In this document: piece after piece, positions 27,758-34,848 of the stretch | Numbering within the stretch: position 1 is the first letter of the stretch | Layout of the letters: each line of letters opens with the position of its first letter | Source: Bacteroidales bacterium | GTDB lineage: Bacteria; Bacteroidota; Bacteroidia; Bacteroidales; GWA2-32-17 | Direction of reading: 5' to 3' | Length of the DNA stretch: 64,000 bases | Assembly (NCBI GenBank): GCA_013314715.1 | Contig: JABUFC010000001.1 | Coordinates: forward strand, 1 to 64,000 | Made by a program: the position numbers and the translations under genes | Notes under the pieces: model-generated | What the model was told of the DNA's origin: nothing | The model's input: the letters and a program-made list of their open reading frames with translations, nothing else | The model's database searches: none

Positions 27758-27780
27758 TCAATTCCAAAAATTGGAATTGA
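27758..27780. repeat. Perfect inverted repeat between convergent genes
   Basis: Ten-base arms (TCAATTCCAA / TTGGAATTGA) around AAA. It lies in the 152-base gap between the GDCCVxC gene and the convergent aminotransferase gene. It lacks a downstream T-run on the plus strand; on the minus strand a T-run follows 22 bases later. A bidirectional transcription barrier or a protein-binding palindrome is possible. Confidence 0.55.
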
Positions 27781-27848
27781 AACAATCACTAAATCGGGGT
27801 TATCACAACTAAATCAAGTAGTTCGGCTCGTAATTCGCCTCCTCTTGA

Positions 27849-28976
27849 TTAATTTTGGATAAACTTTTTCAAACCATCAATACCAGCTTCAATTTCATTT
27901 AATTCTCTTGCAGCATTAAAACGGACAAAATTTTTTCCATTGGGTGAGAAATGGATTCCTGGAATAATAGCAACTTTTTGTTGTTCGTAGAGGTCTATGG
28001 CAAATCTAAATCCATCATCATACGGAGAGGGGAGTTTTGCCCAAATAAAATACCCTCCATCAATAGGCGGAATTTCAAATCCTAATTCTTTAAGGGCTTG
28101 ATGAAGTTTATCAAATGAAGTTTTAAGTTTTTCTCTTAATTCTACTACATAATTATTAACAATGCCAGCTTTTAGTATATATTCGATTAAAGCTGTTTGC
28201 ATTGGGTTGGCAACGCAAAGACCTGTATAATCATGCAAGGAACGAATATGCTTCATGTGTTTGGCGTTGCAAATAAAATAACCTACACGCCATCCTGTAA
28301 TGGAAAACAGTTTTGAGAAGCTATTAACATAAAATATCCATGGATTATTTGTGTCAATAGGGATATAAGGTGGCTCGTTGAAATAAAGTTCGCGATAAAC
28401 AGCATCGATAATAATATAAAATTGATATTTTTGCGACAAGGCAATAATCGTTTCAATATCACTTTTGCTGAATATCTTTCCGTATGGGTTGCCGGGTGTG
28501 TTTACAAAAACTAAATGAATGCGATGTTGAACAATATCCTGTTCAAATTGCTTAAAATCAATCTTATTATCATGAAGGTTATACGGGAAAAAGTGGTCGT
28601 TAAAATATCGCGGTAAATTATTGTACGATTCGTAAACAGGATCGAACCCAAGTACATTTAGAGTCCCGATTTTTTGTTTCAAATATAAATAAATAAGTGT
28701 AATGGCTTCGGTTGCCCCTTGTACAATTAATAAATGTTCACGTTGAACCGCATACGACTGATAATGTTCGCACAGTTTATCGAGTAGTTGGAAATTACCC
28801 ACTCCTGGGGCATATTGATGAATCTTAGGGTTTAATGCTACATTGCTAAGGCTTTCCATTAGTTGCTGAGGTGGAGCAAAACCCGGAATTCCTTGAGCTA
28901 AATTGATACCACCAAATTGCTTAACCTTATTACTAAAAAAGCTAATAAGCGATCCTTCGGGTAATACGTATTTCAT
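27849..28976 (-). CDS. Class I/II PLP-dependent aminotransferase
   Basis: A 375-residue fold-type I aminotransferase. NTPGNPYGKIF (159-169), Asp191 and Tyr194 in DAVY, and SFSKLFSITGWRVGY with Lys222 as the PLP-binding lysine are all present; the substrate-carboxylate Arg fits the late VRFNAAREL segment. The N-terminal INLAQGIPGFAPP block is typical of the methionine/kynurenine-aminotransferase branch (YbdL-like), so methionine or another large amino acid is a likely substrate, but this is inference. It lies 11 bases after yqeY on the same strand. Confidence 0.92.
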   Translation of the reverse strand: MKYVLPEGSLISFFSNKVKQFGGINLAQGIPGFAPPQQLMESLSNVALNPKIHQYAPGVGNFQLLDKLCEHYQSYAVQREHLLIVQGATEAITLIYLYLKQKIGTLNVLGFDPVYESYNNLPRYFNDHFFPYNLHDNKIDFKQFEQDIVQHRIHLVFVNTPGNPYGKIFSKSDIETIIALSQKYQFYIIIDAVYRELYFNEPPYIPIDTNNPWIFYVNSFSKLFSITGWRVGYFICNAKHMKHIRSLHDYTGLCVANPMQTALIEYILKAGIVNNYVVELREKLKTSFDKLHQALKELGFEIPPIDGGYFIWAKLPSPYDDGFRFAIDLYEQQKVAIIPGIHFSPNGKNFVRFNAARELNEIEAGIDGLKKFIQN

Positions 28977-28987
28977 TATCTAATGCT

Positions 28988-29452
28988 TTAACCTAATGAT
29001 TGATTACCTAATAATTGTTTCGCTTTATCGGCAATATCTTTATTGTTGGCTTTTCCAGCAAGTTTTTTAGAAGCAATGCTCATTACCTTACCTAAATCTG
29101 CAAGGTTTTGAGCGCCAACTTCAGCCATTATTGTTTTAATTTCATTTTCTAATTCTACATTGCTTAGAGCTTGAGGCATATACAATGCAATGTATTTAGC
29201 TTCGTTGAGCTCTTTTTCGGCTAATTCCATCCGATTATTAGCTTTATACATTTCGGCAGAATCAATGCGTTGTTTGTATTGTTTTTGAATAATTTGAATT
29301 TCTTTTTCATCTGTAAGTTCATGTTCGCTATTTTCAGTTTTTGCTAAAAGAAAAGCCGATTTTAAAGCACGAAGTGCTTCTAGTTTATCACGTTCTTTAG
29401 CCAACATGGCTTTTTTTATGTCTTCATTGATAATTTCAGAATATTTTCCCAT
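28988..29452 (-). CDS. yqeY: GatB/YqeY domain protein
   Basis: A 154-residue all-helical protein of the YqeY family, homologous to the C-terminal tRNA-contacting domain of GatB. The opening (INEDIKKAMLAKERDKLEALRALKSA), the central IIQKQYKQRIDSAEMYK and the end (DLGKVMSIASKKLAGKANNKDIADKAKQLLG) are characteristic. Free-standing YqeY may affect aminoacyl-tRNA quality, but its role is not settled. It lies between the ferredoxin-type gene (40 bases upstream) and the aminotransferase. Confidence 0.93.
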   Translation of the reverse strand: MGKYSEIINEDIKKAMLAKERDKLEALRALKSAFLLAKTENSEHELTDEKEIQIIQKQYKQRIDSAEMYKANNRMELAEKELNEAKYIALYMPQALSNVELENEIKTIMAEVGAQNLADLGKVMSIASKKLAGKANNKDIADKAKQLLGNQSLG

Positions 29453-29492
29453 AGTGTATATTTTTTTTGTAAAATTATAAAATCGTTTTCAA

Positions 29493-30467
29493 TTATATTC
29501 TTGCCAAGGTTAAAAAAATAACATGTATAACAACTGTTAACCCAATCCAAAATATTCTAACTTTTTCGCCCTTGTATTTAAAAAATCTATATTCTAGTGC
29601 AGATTTATGACAACTGGTTAAACACTCTCCACATAAGGTACAACTTATAGTAGTCTTGTGTTTAAAGATAGACTTTTGTGTTAAAGCTAAATATTTACAA
29701 TGATTAGTACAAACCATGCATTTATCGCAGCTATTATTGATTCTAATTTTAATAGGATAAATGAACGAAAAAGTATTTACTAAATAATTAATAGGGCACC
29801 AATAGCTACAGTGCATCATAGTTTTCTTTTTTGAAGAGAAGTAAAAAGAAATAATAAGTCCTATTAAGCCAAAAGCAATGCCCAATATGGTAGCCATTAA
29901 ATTAGAGACTTTTAATAGACGTAATATGATTACAGCTAAAATAAAAAGAACAAAAAATGAAAATTTAAGATTCCAAATAAGTTGAATATTATTTTTTCTT
30001 TTTCCGTGCGCCATAAAATTATCGATAGCTCCAAAATAGCACAATTGTGAACACCAAGCTGGACCACTTATTAAAACAGTTGATAAAAATAAAATAGGCA
30101 TAAAACCTATTTCACCCCTTAGAACAGGTCCACCAATAATAATGGCCGGTACTGGAAGATGAAGTTTTCCTGTCATTAAAAAACGCTGGTCAATTAATAT
30201 GCCCAAAAACAATTGTGCAAAAAAGACGATAGAAAAAACAGACCATGCTAAAGTTCTGAATTTAGTTTGTTGCTTTATCATCTGATTGAATAGAAATCCT
30301 CCATAAATAGCTAAAATAAAAATTTCAATCCACCCACTCATAGGAAAAAAACGTTCTATCAATAAAAGCGATTGACCTTTTATAGTTACGTATTTATAAA
30401 TAGGTATTAGAAAAGCTAAAATAAAAAAAGATACTACAAAGGTTTTATGGTTTAAAAAAGATTTCAT
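29493..30467 (-). CDS. Membrane-bound polyferredoxin (NapH/CcoG-like)
   Basis: A 324-residue integral membrane protein with about five hydrophobic helices and several iron-sulfur motifs. In the membrane part, WCSQLCYFGA and HCSYWCP match the Cys-x3-C signatures of the NapH/NosR/CcoG family. The cytoplasmic end has two classical [4Fe-4S] sites, CDKCMVCTNHC and CTLCGECLTSC. It should carry electrons across or along the membrane; partner and direction are unknown. I start it at the ATG at 30467 (MKSFLNHKTF). A longer version from 30509 would take its N terminus from the MITE-like repeat, so I reject it. It is probably transcribed with yqeY. Confidence 0.85.
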   Translation of the reverse strand: MKSFLNHKTFVVSFFILAFLIPIYKYVTIKGQSLLLIERFFPMSGWIEIFILAIYGGFLFNQMIKQQTKFRTLAWSVFSIVFFAQLFLGILIDQRFLMTGKLHLPVPAIIIGGPVLRGEIGFMPILFLSTVLISGPAWCSQLCYFGAIDNFMAHGKRKNNIQLIWNLKFSFFVLFILAVIILRLLKVSNLMATILGIAFGLIGLIISFYFSSKKKTMMHCSYWCPINYLVNTFSFIYPIKIRINNSCDKCMVCTNHCKYLALTQKSIFKHKTTISCTLCGECLTSCHKSALEYRFFKYKGEKVRIFWIGLTVVIHVIFLTLARI

Positions 30468-30477
30468 ATATAAAATT

Positions 30478-30610
30478 TGAGGCTGTCTCAAAAGATTATT
30501 GTTTTGCATTTCTGTTTAAATATTAATAATATTATTTATTGATAATTAGATTGTTGTAATTTTGAGAATATCGAAAACCATTCAAAATTCTTACTTTTGA
30601 GACAGCCTCA
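30478..30610. mobile_element. MITE-like element with 17-bp perfect terminal inverted repeats
   Basis: The 17-base sequence TGAGGCTGTCTCAAAAG at 30478-30494 recurs exactly, inverted, at 30594-30610, enclosing a very AT-rich 99-base interior with no gene. Ends of this type occur on Bacteroidota insertion sequences, so this is probably a non-autonomous derivative moved by an element elsewhere. No target-site duplication is obvious. It ends only 10 bases before the polyferredoxin start. Confidence 0.7.
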
Positions 30611-30625
30611 TCATGTATTGTTTAT

Positions 30626-30766
30626 ATCGGTTTGTGACTTGGTGTTGTGACGGATTTTTAGCATCCCGATACTTCGGGATGCAATCGAAGAACTGCACTT
30701 GAAACTACACAAAACTGTCATACAAACCAATGCACCCGCTATTACGCCAAACCGCTGTTATGTGCT
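30626..30766. repeat. Structured non-coding repeat with nested hairpins next to the restriction gene
   Basis: Imperfect inverted arms (ATCGGTTTGTGAC at 30626-30638; GTCATACAAACCAAT at 30717-30731) enclose a perfect 9-base hairpin (GCATCCCGA/TCGGGATGC, 30661-30682). A tail ATTACGCCAAACCGCTGTTA follows. Base composition is richer in GC than the surroundings. It resembles dispersed short repeats or integron-like recombination folds seen beside accessory genes in this phylum, but it does not match the strict attC core sites. Nothing else is evident from 30611 to 30821. Confidence 0.5.
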
Positions 30767-30821
30767 GTTTTCTTTTTGGAAATAGGTTATGAAAAAATGT
30801 AAAATTCATATATTTATTTCT

Positions 30822-31694
30822 TTAACTAGAAATTCTTTGTGATAGTTTTTCTGCAAGTATTTTATATATTGAAATTGGGTCAGAGAAGGAAGAATAATAT
30901 TCATATAGTAATTTTAAGGTTTTCTTCTCTGGAAATAATGTTAAGATTATTTCATTGAAAATTTTATCATTGTTTAAAAGTTTTCTAAACACAAGTGGTT
31001 TTAAATCTTTAATTTCTTCAAAGGTTTTTTGAGCGTCTAAATCAAAATTTATTTCTGGCAACTCAGGAATTTCTTTTTTCCACTTCACAAGATACTCTAA
31101 AATTTCTTCCCAAACGTCTGCATAACCCAAATATTCAAAAAGAGTTTTACCATAAAAGATTTGAGTTTCTACATTGTAGTCCTTTGTCATTTTTTCTAAT
31201 TCAGTTTCATAAAAATTTTTGTTTTTCACCAAATTGGGGTCAATGAAATAAAAAATTCCGATTAATTCTTCTTCTGAATAATTTAAAAGCATTATATCTA
31301 GCTTCTTTTCAAAGTTTAAAATTTGACCACGCTTTTTGGTTGAGTCGTGGTCGTCTCTTACTTTTTGTTCAATGAAATAAATTTTTCTGTCCTTGCAAAA
31401 ACATTGATCAATATTGAGAACATCACCTTCGCTATTAGTAAATCTTTTTGGTAAAATTTCGCAACCTTTTAATCGTAAATATTCTTCAATGACGCGTTCA
31501 AACGCATCACCAAAACGGATCTCGTGAGATTGTAAAAGGTTTTGTAAAATTTTTGCTTTAGGTTTAGTAGGTCTAAATAAACCAATATATCGTGAAGGTG
31601 AACTTGCAATTTTTTCTAGCAAATCCGCTTTTGATTTCTCAAAAATTGTTTCATTAAAAATTTGTTTAAACTGATTGTATCTCATTATTGCCAT
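30822..31694 (-). CDS. Type II restriction endonuclease, probably HinfI-like (GANTC)
   Basis: A 290-residue protein partnered with a CcrM/HinfI-type methylase, overlapping the methylase end by 29 bases. A PD-(D/E)XK-like core is visible: GDAFERVIEEYLRLKG, then a GDVLNIDQCF segment and IYFIEQKVRDDHDSTKKRGQ with the E-x-K pair. The arrangement and the partner point to the HinfI/HpyAIV group, which cuts GANTC; that specificity is inferred from the methylase. The ATG at 31694 is used; another lies at 31685. The C-terminal third (200-290) is helical and unassigned. Confidence 0.75.
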   Translation of the reverse strand: MAIMRYNQFKQIFNETIFEKSKADLLEKIASSPSRYIGLFRPTKPKAKILQNLLQSHEIRFGDAFERVIEEYLRLKGCEILPKRFTNSEGDVLNIDQCFCKDRKIYFIEQKVRDDHDSTKKRGQILNFEKKLDIMLLNYSEEELIGIFYFIDPNLVKNKNFYETELEKMTKDYNVETQIFYGKTLFEYLGYADVWEEILEYLVKWKKEIPELPEINFDLDAQKTFEEIKDLKPLVFRKLLNNDKIFNEIILTLFPEKKTLKLLYEYYSSFSDPISIYKILAEKLSQRISS

Positions 31695-32853
31695 AAATTA
31701 AAAAATTTTCTTCAGTCTTGTGAACTATATTATTTTCAAATGGGATTTCATTATAACCGGACGAACTTGATTTTAGAAATTTATTTTCATAATCGTGACG
31801 AAGTTGGTCAATGCTTATAAATTGGTTCCCTCTTTTTATATACCAAAATGTCCAACCATTATGATTTTCTTTCTTTAAAATTTTTGCGCTGATTTTATGA
31901 ATAGAACCAACGATTTCTCCATCTAATAGAATGGACGCGTCTGCTTGGACTTGTGCTCTATATTTCTCATCTTTCGAATATAAATACTCTCCAATTTTTA
32001 TGTATCCTTTTTCAATTAGATTTCCAAAAGGGACCTTAGGCTTTCTTTTTTCGATTCTGTACTCAAGCAAAGGTATGCTTAGTGGTATAATTTTTTCAAC
32101 TCTTTCTGTTCCAATTTTGACATAAAATTCTTCACGGTCAAAAGCTATAAAATTCCTACCTAATCGTTTAGCCACGGCAGCAGTAGTTCCACTACCTGAA
32201 AAAGGGTCTAATACAATATCACCTGGGTTAGAAGTAGAAAGTATTATTCGGAAAAGTAGCTCAGCAGGTTTTTGAGTAGAATGGGCTTTTTGCCCATTTA
32301 CTTTGATTCTCTCATCTCCTTGACAAATCGGAATCAACCAGTCGCTACGCATTTGCAAATCATCATTGATTACTTTCATAGAATGATAATGAAAAGTGTA
32401 ATTAGATTCCTTTGATTTTGTTGCCCAAATTAACGTTTCGTGTGCATTATTAAATCTTGTACCTTTAAAGTTAGGCATTGGATTAGTCTTAATCCAGATA
32501 ATATCATTGAGTATCCAAAAACCAATATTTTGAAGAATTGTACCTACTCTAAAAATATTATGATAAGTTCCGATAACCCAAATGCTACCTGATTTTTTTA
32601 AAACACGGTGGCATTCTTTTAGCCATAGGTTAGTAAATTTGTCATACTCTTCTTTTGATTCAAATTTATCCCATGCATCATTTACAGCATCAACTTTTGT
32701 TTGATTGGGACGAAAAAGTTCACCATTCAACTGTAAATTATATGGGGGATCAGCAAAAATCAAATCTATTGAATTGTCAGGTATTTTTTTTAGCAACTCA
32801 ATGCAGTCCCCCTGATGGATTTTATTGATGTCTAATGTGCCAAGTTTTGTCAT
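31666..32853 (-). CDS. CcrM/HinfI-type adenine DNA methyltransferase (GANTC)
   Basis: A 395-residue beta-class N6-adenine methylase. The catalytic motif is DPPYNLQL, near residue 38, followed by VDAVNDAWDKFES, SIWVIGTYHNIFRVG, NPMPNFKGTRFNNAHETLIWA and QMRSDWLIP, which closely follow Caulobacter CcrM as I recall it. The AdoMet motif is DPFSGSGTT. The C-terminal 90 residues form a RAMA-type domain (IHKISAKI...NGWTFWYI). The expected product is methylated GANTC, protecting the genome from the neighbouring nuclease. The start is ATG 32853, because the promoter's -7 box lies just upstream at 32871-32878; an in-frame ATG at 32904 would precede it. Confidence 0.92.
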   Translation of the reverse strand: MTKLGTLDINKIHQGDCIELLKKIPDNSIDLIFADPPYNLQLNGELFRPNQTKVDAVNDAWDKFESKEEYDKFTNLWLKECHRVLKKSGSIWVIGTYHNIFRVGTILQNIGFWILNDIIWIKTNPMPNFKGTRFNNAHETLIWATKSKESNYTFHYHSMKVINDDLQMRSDWLIPICQGDERIKVNGQKAHSTQKPAELLFRIILSTSNPGDIVLDPFSGSGTTAAVAKRLGRNFIAFDREEFYVKIGTERVEKIIPLSIPLLEYRIEKRKPKVPFGNLIEKGYIKIGEYLYSKDEKYRAQVQADASILLDGEIVGSIHKISAKILKKENHNGWTFWYIKRGNQFISIDQLRHDYENKFLKSSSSGYNEIPFENNIVHKTEENFLIYGNNEIQSV

Positions 32854-32870
32854 TTTATTTTTTTTTTTTT

Positions 32871-32878
32871 CAAATTTA
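32871..32878 (-). promoter_or_regulatory. -7 element (TAAATTTG) for the methylase-nuclease pair
   Basis: A perfect TAnnTTTG on the minus strand, 17 bases before the methylase ATG. No clear -33 TTTG at the usual distance. Confidence 0.5.
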
Positions 32879-33049
32879 GTAAATTTTTTACAATTTATTA
32901 ACACGTTTAAATTTCTTTTTAATAGTCATACCTTATTTATATATACCACAAAAATGATGTTTTTATTATTATTAAAAAAAGAATAAGTTTTTAGAATCAA
33001 TAAAATTATTTTATGCTGTAAAACAAAGTTCGAACTGATAAATATCATA

Positions 33050-33078
33050 TTTGAGCCTTTTTGACCTCCTTACTTTTA
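33050..33078 (+). promoter_or_regulatory. Weak candidate promoter for hydCBA
   Basis: TTTG at 33050-33053, 17 bases, then TACTTTTA at 33071-33078, one mismatch from TAnnTTTG and with a short spacer. If used, the tandem palindromes at 33111-33143 would lie in the transcribed leader. The rest of the 313-base gap (32854-33166) holds only the methylase promoter and these palindromes. Confidence 0.35.
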
Positions 33079-33110
33079 TCATAATCAAAAAATTAAAAAA
33101 CAAAAATTAG

Positions 33111-33143
33111 TGTTAAATAAATAACAGTGTTAATTTACTAACA
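33111..33143 (+). promoter_or_regulatory. Two tandem palindromes, Rex-like operators, before hydCBA
   Basis: TGTTA-N6-TAACA occurs twice, at 33111-33126 and 33128-33143, separated by one base. The 16-base palindrome matches the outer parts of the Rex operator consensus (TGTTAA-N4-TTAACA), with one inner mismatch in each copy. Rex senses NADH/NAD+ and controls hydrogenase and fermentation genes in several phyla. The sites end 23 bases before the hydC ATG, just ahead of its ribosome binding site. Confidence 0.65.
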
Positions 33144-33151
33144 AAAAAAAA

Positions 33152-33158
33152 TAGGAGG
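33152..33158 (+). promoter_or_regulatory. Strong Shine-Dalgarno before hydC
   Basis: AGGAGGT lies eight bases before the ATG at 33167, a full anti-SD match. This is unusual in a phylum that seldom uses SD sequences. hydA has a shorter version (GGAG) before its ATG at 34849. Confidence 0.8.
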
Positions 33159-33166
33159 TAAAAACA

Positions 33167-33631
33167 ATGACAGAAGTTCAAGGAATTCTTGAAAAAGTAA
33201 CAGCCAAGTACGGAAAAGAGCGTACAGCTTTAATGCCGGCTTTACAGGCGATTGTAAGCGAAAAACGTTATCTTTCTGACGAAGACATCGTTGAAGTAGC
33301 TAAAACATTCGATTTATCAGCTGCTGAAGTTTATGGTACAGCAACATTTTACACCTTTTTAGATACGGTACCTCGTGGTAAGTACGTTATTCGCGTGTGT
33401 AAAACTATTGCTTGTCATATGTCAGGTAAAGACGAAATTATTGAGGCTTTACAAAATATGTTGAAAATTAAAGTTGGCGAAACAACTGTTGATAAGAAGT
33501 TTAGTCTTTTAACAGCTAATTGCTTAGGATGGTGCCATAAAGGACCTGTTATGCTCGTCAATGACGAAGTATATCCTGAGTTAACCGTTCAAAAGGCTAT
33601 TGAAATTATTCAGTCTTATCAGCAAAAATAA
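33167..33631 (+). CDS. hydC: [FeFe]-hydrogenase subunit C, NuoE-like [2Fe-2S] protein
   Basis: A 154-residue thioredoxin-like ferredoxin subunit. Cys78, Cys83, Cys119 and Cys123 (RVCKTIACHMSG and NCLGWCHKGP) form the [2Fe-2S] ligand set of the NuoE/HndA/HydC family. The helical N terminus (ALQAIVSEKRYLSDEDIVEVAK) is also typical. In trimeric hydrogenases this small subunit sits against the NuoF-like subunit. First gene of a three-gene operon with hydB 26 bases downstream. Confidence 0.95.
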   Translation: MTEVQGILEKVTAKYGKERTALMPALQAIVSEKRYLSDEDIVEVAKTFDLSAAEVYGTATFYTFLDTVPRGKYVIRVCKTIACHMSGKDEIIEALQNMLKIKVGETTVDKKFSLLTANCLGWCHKGPVMLVNDEVYPELTVQKAIEIIQSYQQK

Positions 33632-33657
33632 ATGGTGTAACTAAAAAATTATGAACA

Positions 33658-34824
33658 ATGGAAAATAAACTTTTAAAGAAAGTAGATTTAATTTTCTGCA
33701 AAACTTGTCAAGACGACATTGAAGTTGTTAAAAAAGCTATTACCCGTCATCCGGATGAAATCATCAACGATTTAATCGATTCTGGATTAAAAGGACGTGG
33801 TGGCGCTGGTTTCCCAACAGGTTTAAAATGGAAATTTACCAAAAATCAAGATTCAGCAGTAAAATATGTTGTATGTAATGCTGATGAAGGCGAACCCGGA
33901 ACATTTAAAGATAGAGAAATTCTCGATACAGTAGCTACCAAAGTATTTGCAGGTATGGCTATTTGCGGTTACTGCATCGGTGCTAAAGAAGGTTACATGT
34001 ATCTTCGTGGTGAATACAACTTCTTGTTGAAAAAGTTAAATGCATCATTAGATGAGTTCAATGCTAAAATTAAAGCTGCCGGTCTTGATTTTCACATTCA
34101 ATTACGCAGTGGTAGCGGTGCTTATATTTGTGGTGAAGAAAGCGCTTTATTCGAAAGCCTAGAAGGTAAACGCGGTGAACCCCGCAATAAACCTCCTTAT
34201 CCAACTGTTGCGGGCTTTATGGGCAAACCAACCGTTATTAATAATGTAGAAACATTTGTTTATACTGCAATGATTAATCATTTCGGTGTTGCAAAATTTA
34301 AAGAATTAGGTACAACCGATTCACGTGGTTCAAAAGTATTCTCAATTTCCGGTGACACTCCTAAAGCAGGTATCTACGAACTTGAGTTAGGTATGTCGGT
34401 GGACGAATTTGTTAAAGAATTTGGCGATGGTGATACCAAAGCTGTACAAGTAGGTGGTGCTTCGGGACATTGTGTTCCTCGCAAAAAATTCAACGATACC
34501 ATTATCGGTTTTGAAGGAATTCCTACCGGCGGTTCAATGATGTTATTCAACAGCAGCCGTTCTATGTACAATGTATTAAAAGATTATCTGGAATTCTTTA
34601 CAGAAGAATCATGTGGTCAATGTACACCTTGCAGAGTTGGTTGTCAACAACTTTTAAAAGGCATCGAAGCTGTAAAACGCGGCGAACGCCCTGCTTCATA
34701 CCTTGAAGAATTGAAAAAATTAGCACTCAGCATGAAAGTTGCAGCAAAATGCGGTTTGGGTCAATCGGTGGCTAATCCTTTCATTTCTATCATCGACAAT
34801 TTTAAAGAAGAAATTATTTACTAA
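33658..34824 (+). CDS. hydB: [FeFe]-hydrogenase subunit B, NuoF-like NADH/FMN subunit
   Basis: A 388-residue flavoprotein that exchanges electrons with NAD(H). GLKGRGGAGFPTGLKWKF is the NADH/FMN-binding start, CNADEGEPGTFKDR the flavin loop, and SCGQCTPCR (Cys319, Cys322, Cys325) with a later KCGLGQ cysteine binds one [4Fe-4S] cluster. It is a short version of HydB: it lacks both the N-terminal thioredoxin-like domain and the C-terminal two-cluster ferredoxin domain found in Thermotoga HydB, and so resembles NuoF itself. That affects how bifurcation would work, since extra clusters are missing from this subunit. Start at ATG 33658. Confidence 0.94.
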   Translation: MENKLLKKVDLIFCKTCQDDIEVVKKAITRHPDEIINDLIDSGLKGRGGAGFPTGLKWKFTKNQDSAVKYVVCNADEGEPGTFKDREILDTVATKVFAGMAICGYCIGAKEGYMYLRGEYNFLLKKLNASLDEFNAKIKAAGLDFHIQLRSGSGAYICGEESALFESLEGKRGEPRNKPPYPTVAGFMGKPTVINNVETFVYTAMINHFGVAKFKELGTTDSRGSKVFSISGDTPKAGIYELELGMSVDEFVKEFGDGDTKAVQVGGASGHCVPRKKFNDTIIGFEGIPTGGSMMLFNSSRSMYNVLKDYLEFFTEESCGQCTPCRVGCQQLLKGIEAVKRGERPASYLEELKKLALSMKVAAKCGLGQSVANPFISIIDNFKEEIIY

Positions 34825-34848
34825 TTAAAAATAATAGGAGAGAAAGTC

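Noticed and set aside
30468-30509. Longer N terminus for the polyferredoxin, from 30509
   Set aside because: The added residues are encoded mainly by the inverted repeat of the MITE-like element and come before a normal membrane-anchor start.
30626-30766. True integron attC site
   Set aside because: Hairpins are present but I could not match the paired RYYYAAC/GTTRRRY core sites; kept only as a structured repeat.
33111-33143. CRP/FNR-type operators instead of Rex
   Set aside because: Half-sites TGTTA/TAACA with a six-base gap fit Rex better than TTGAT-N4-ATCAA or TGTGA-N6-TCACA; not fully excluded.
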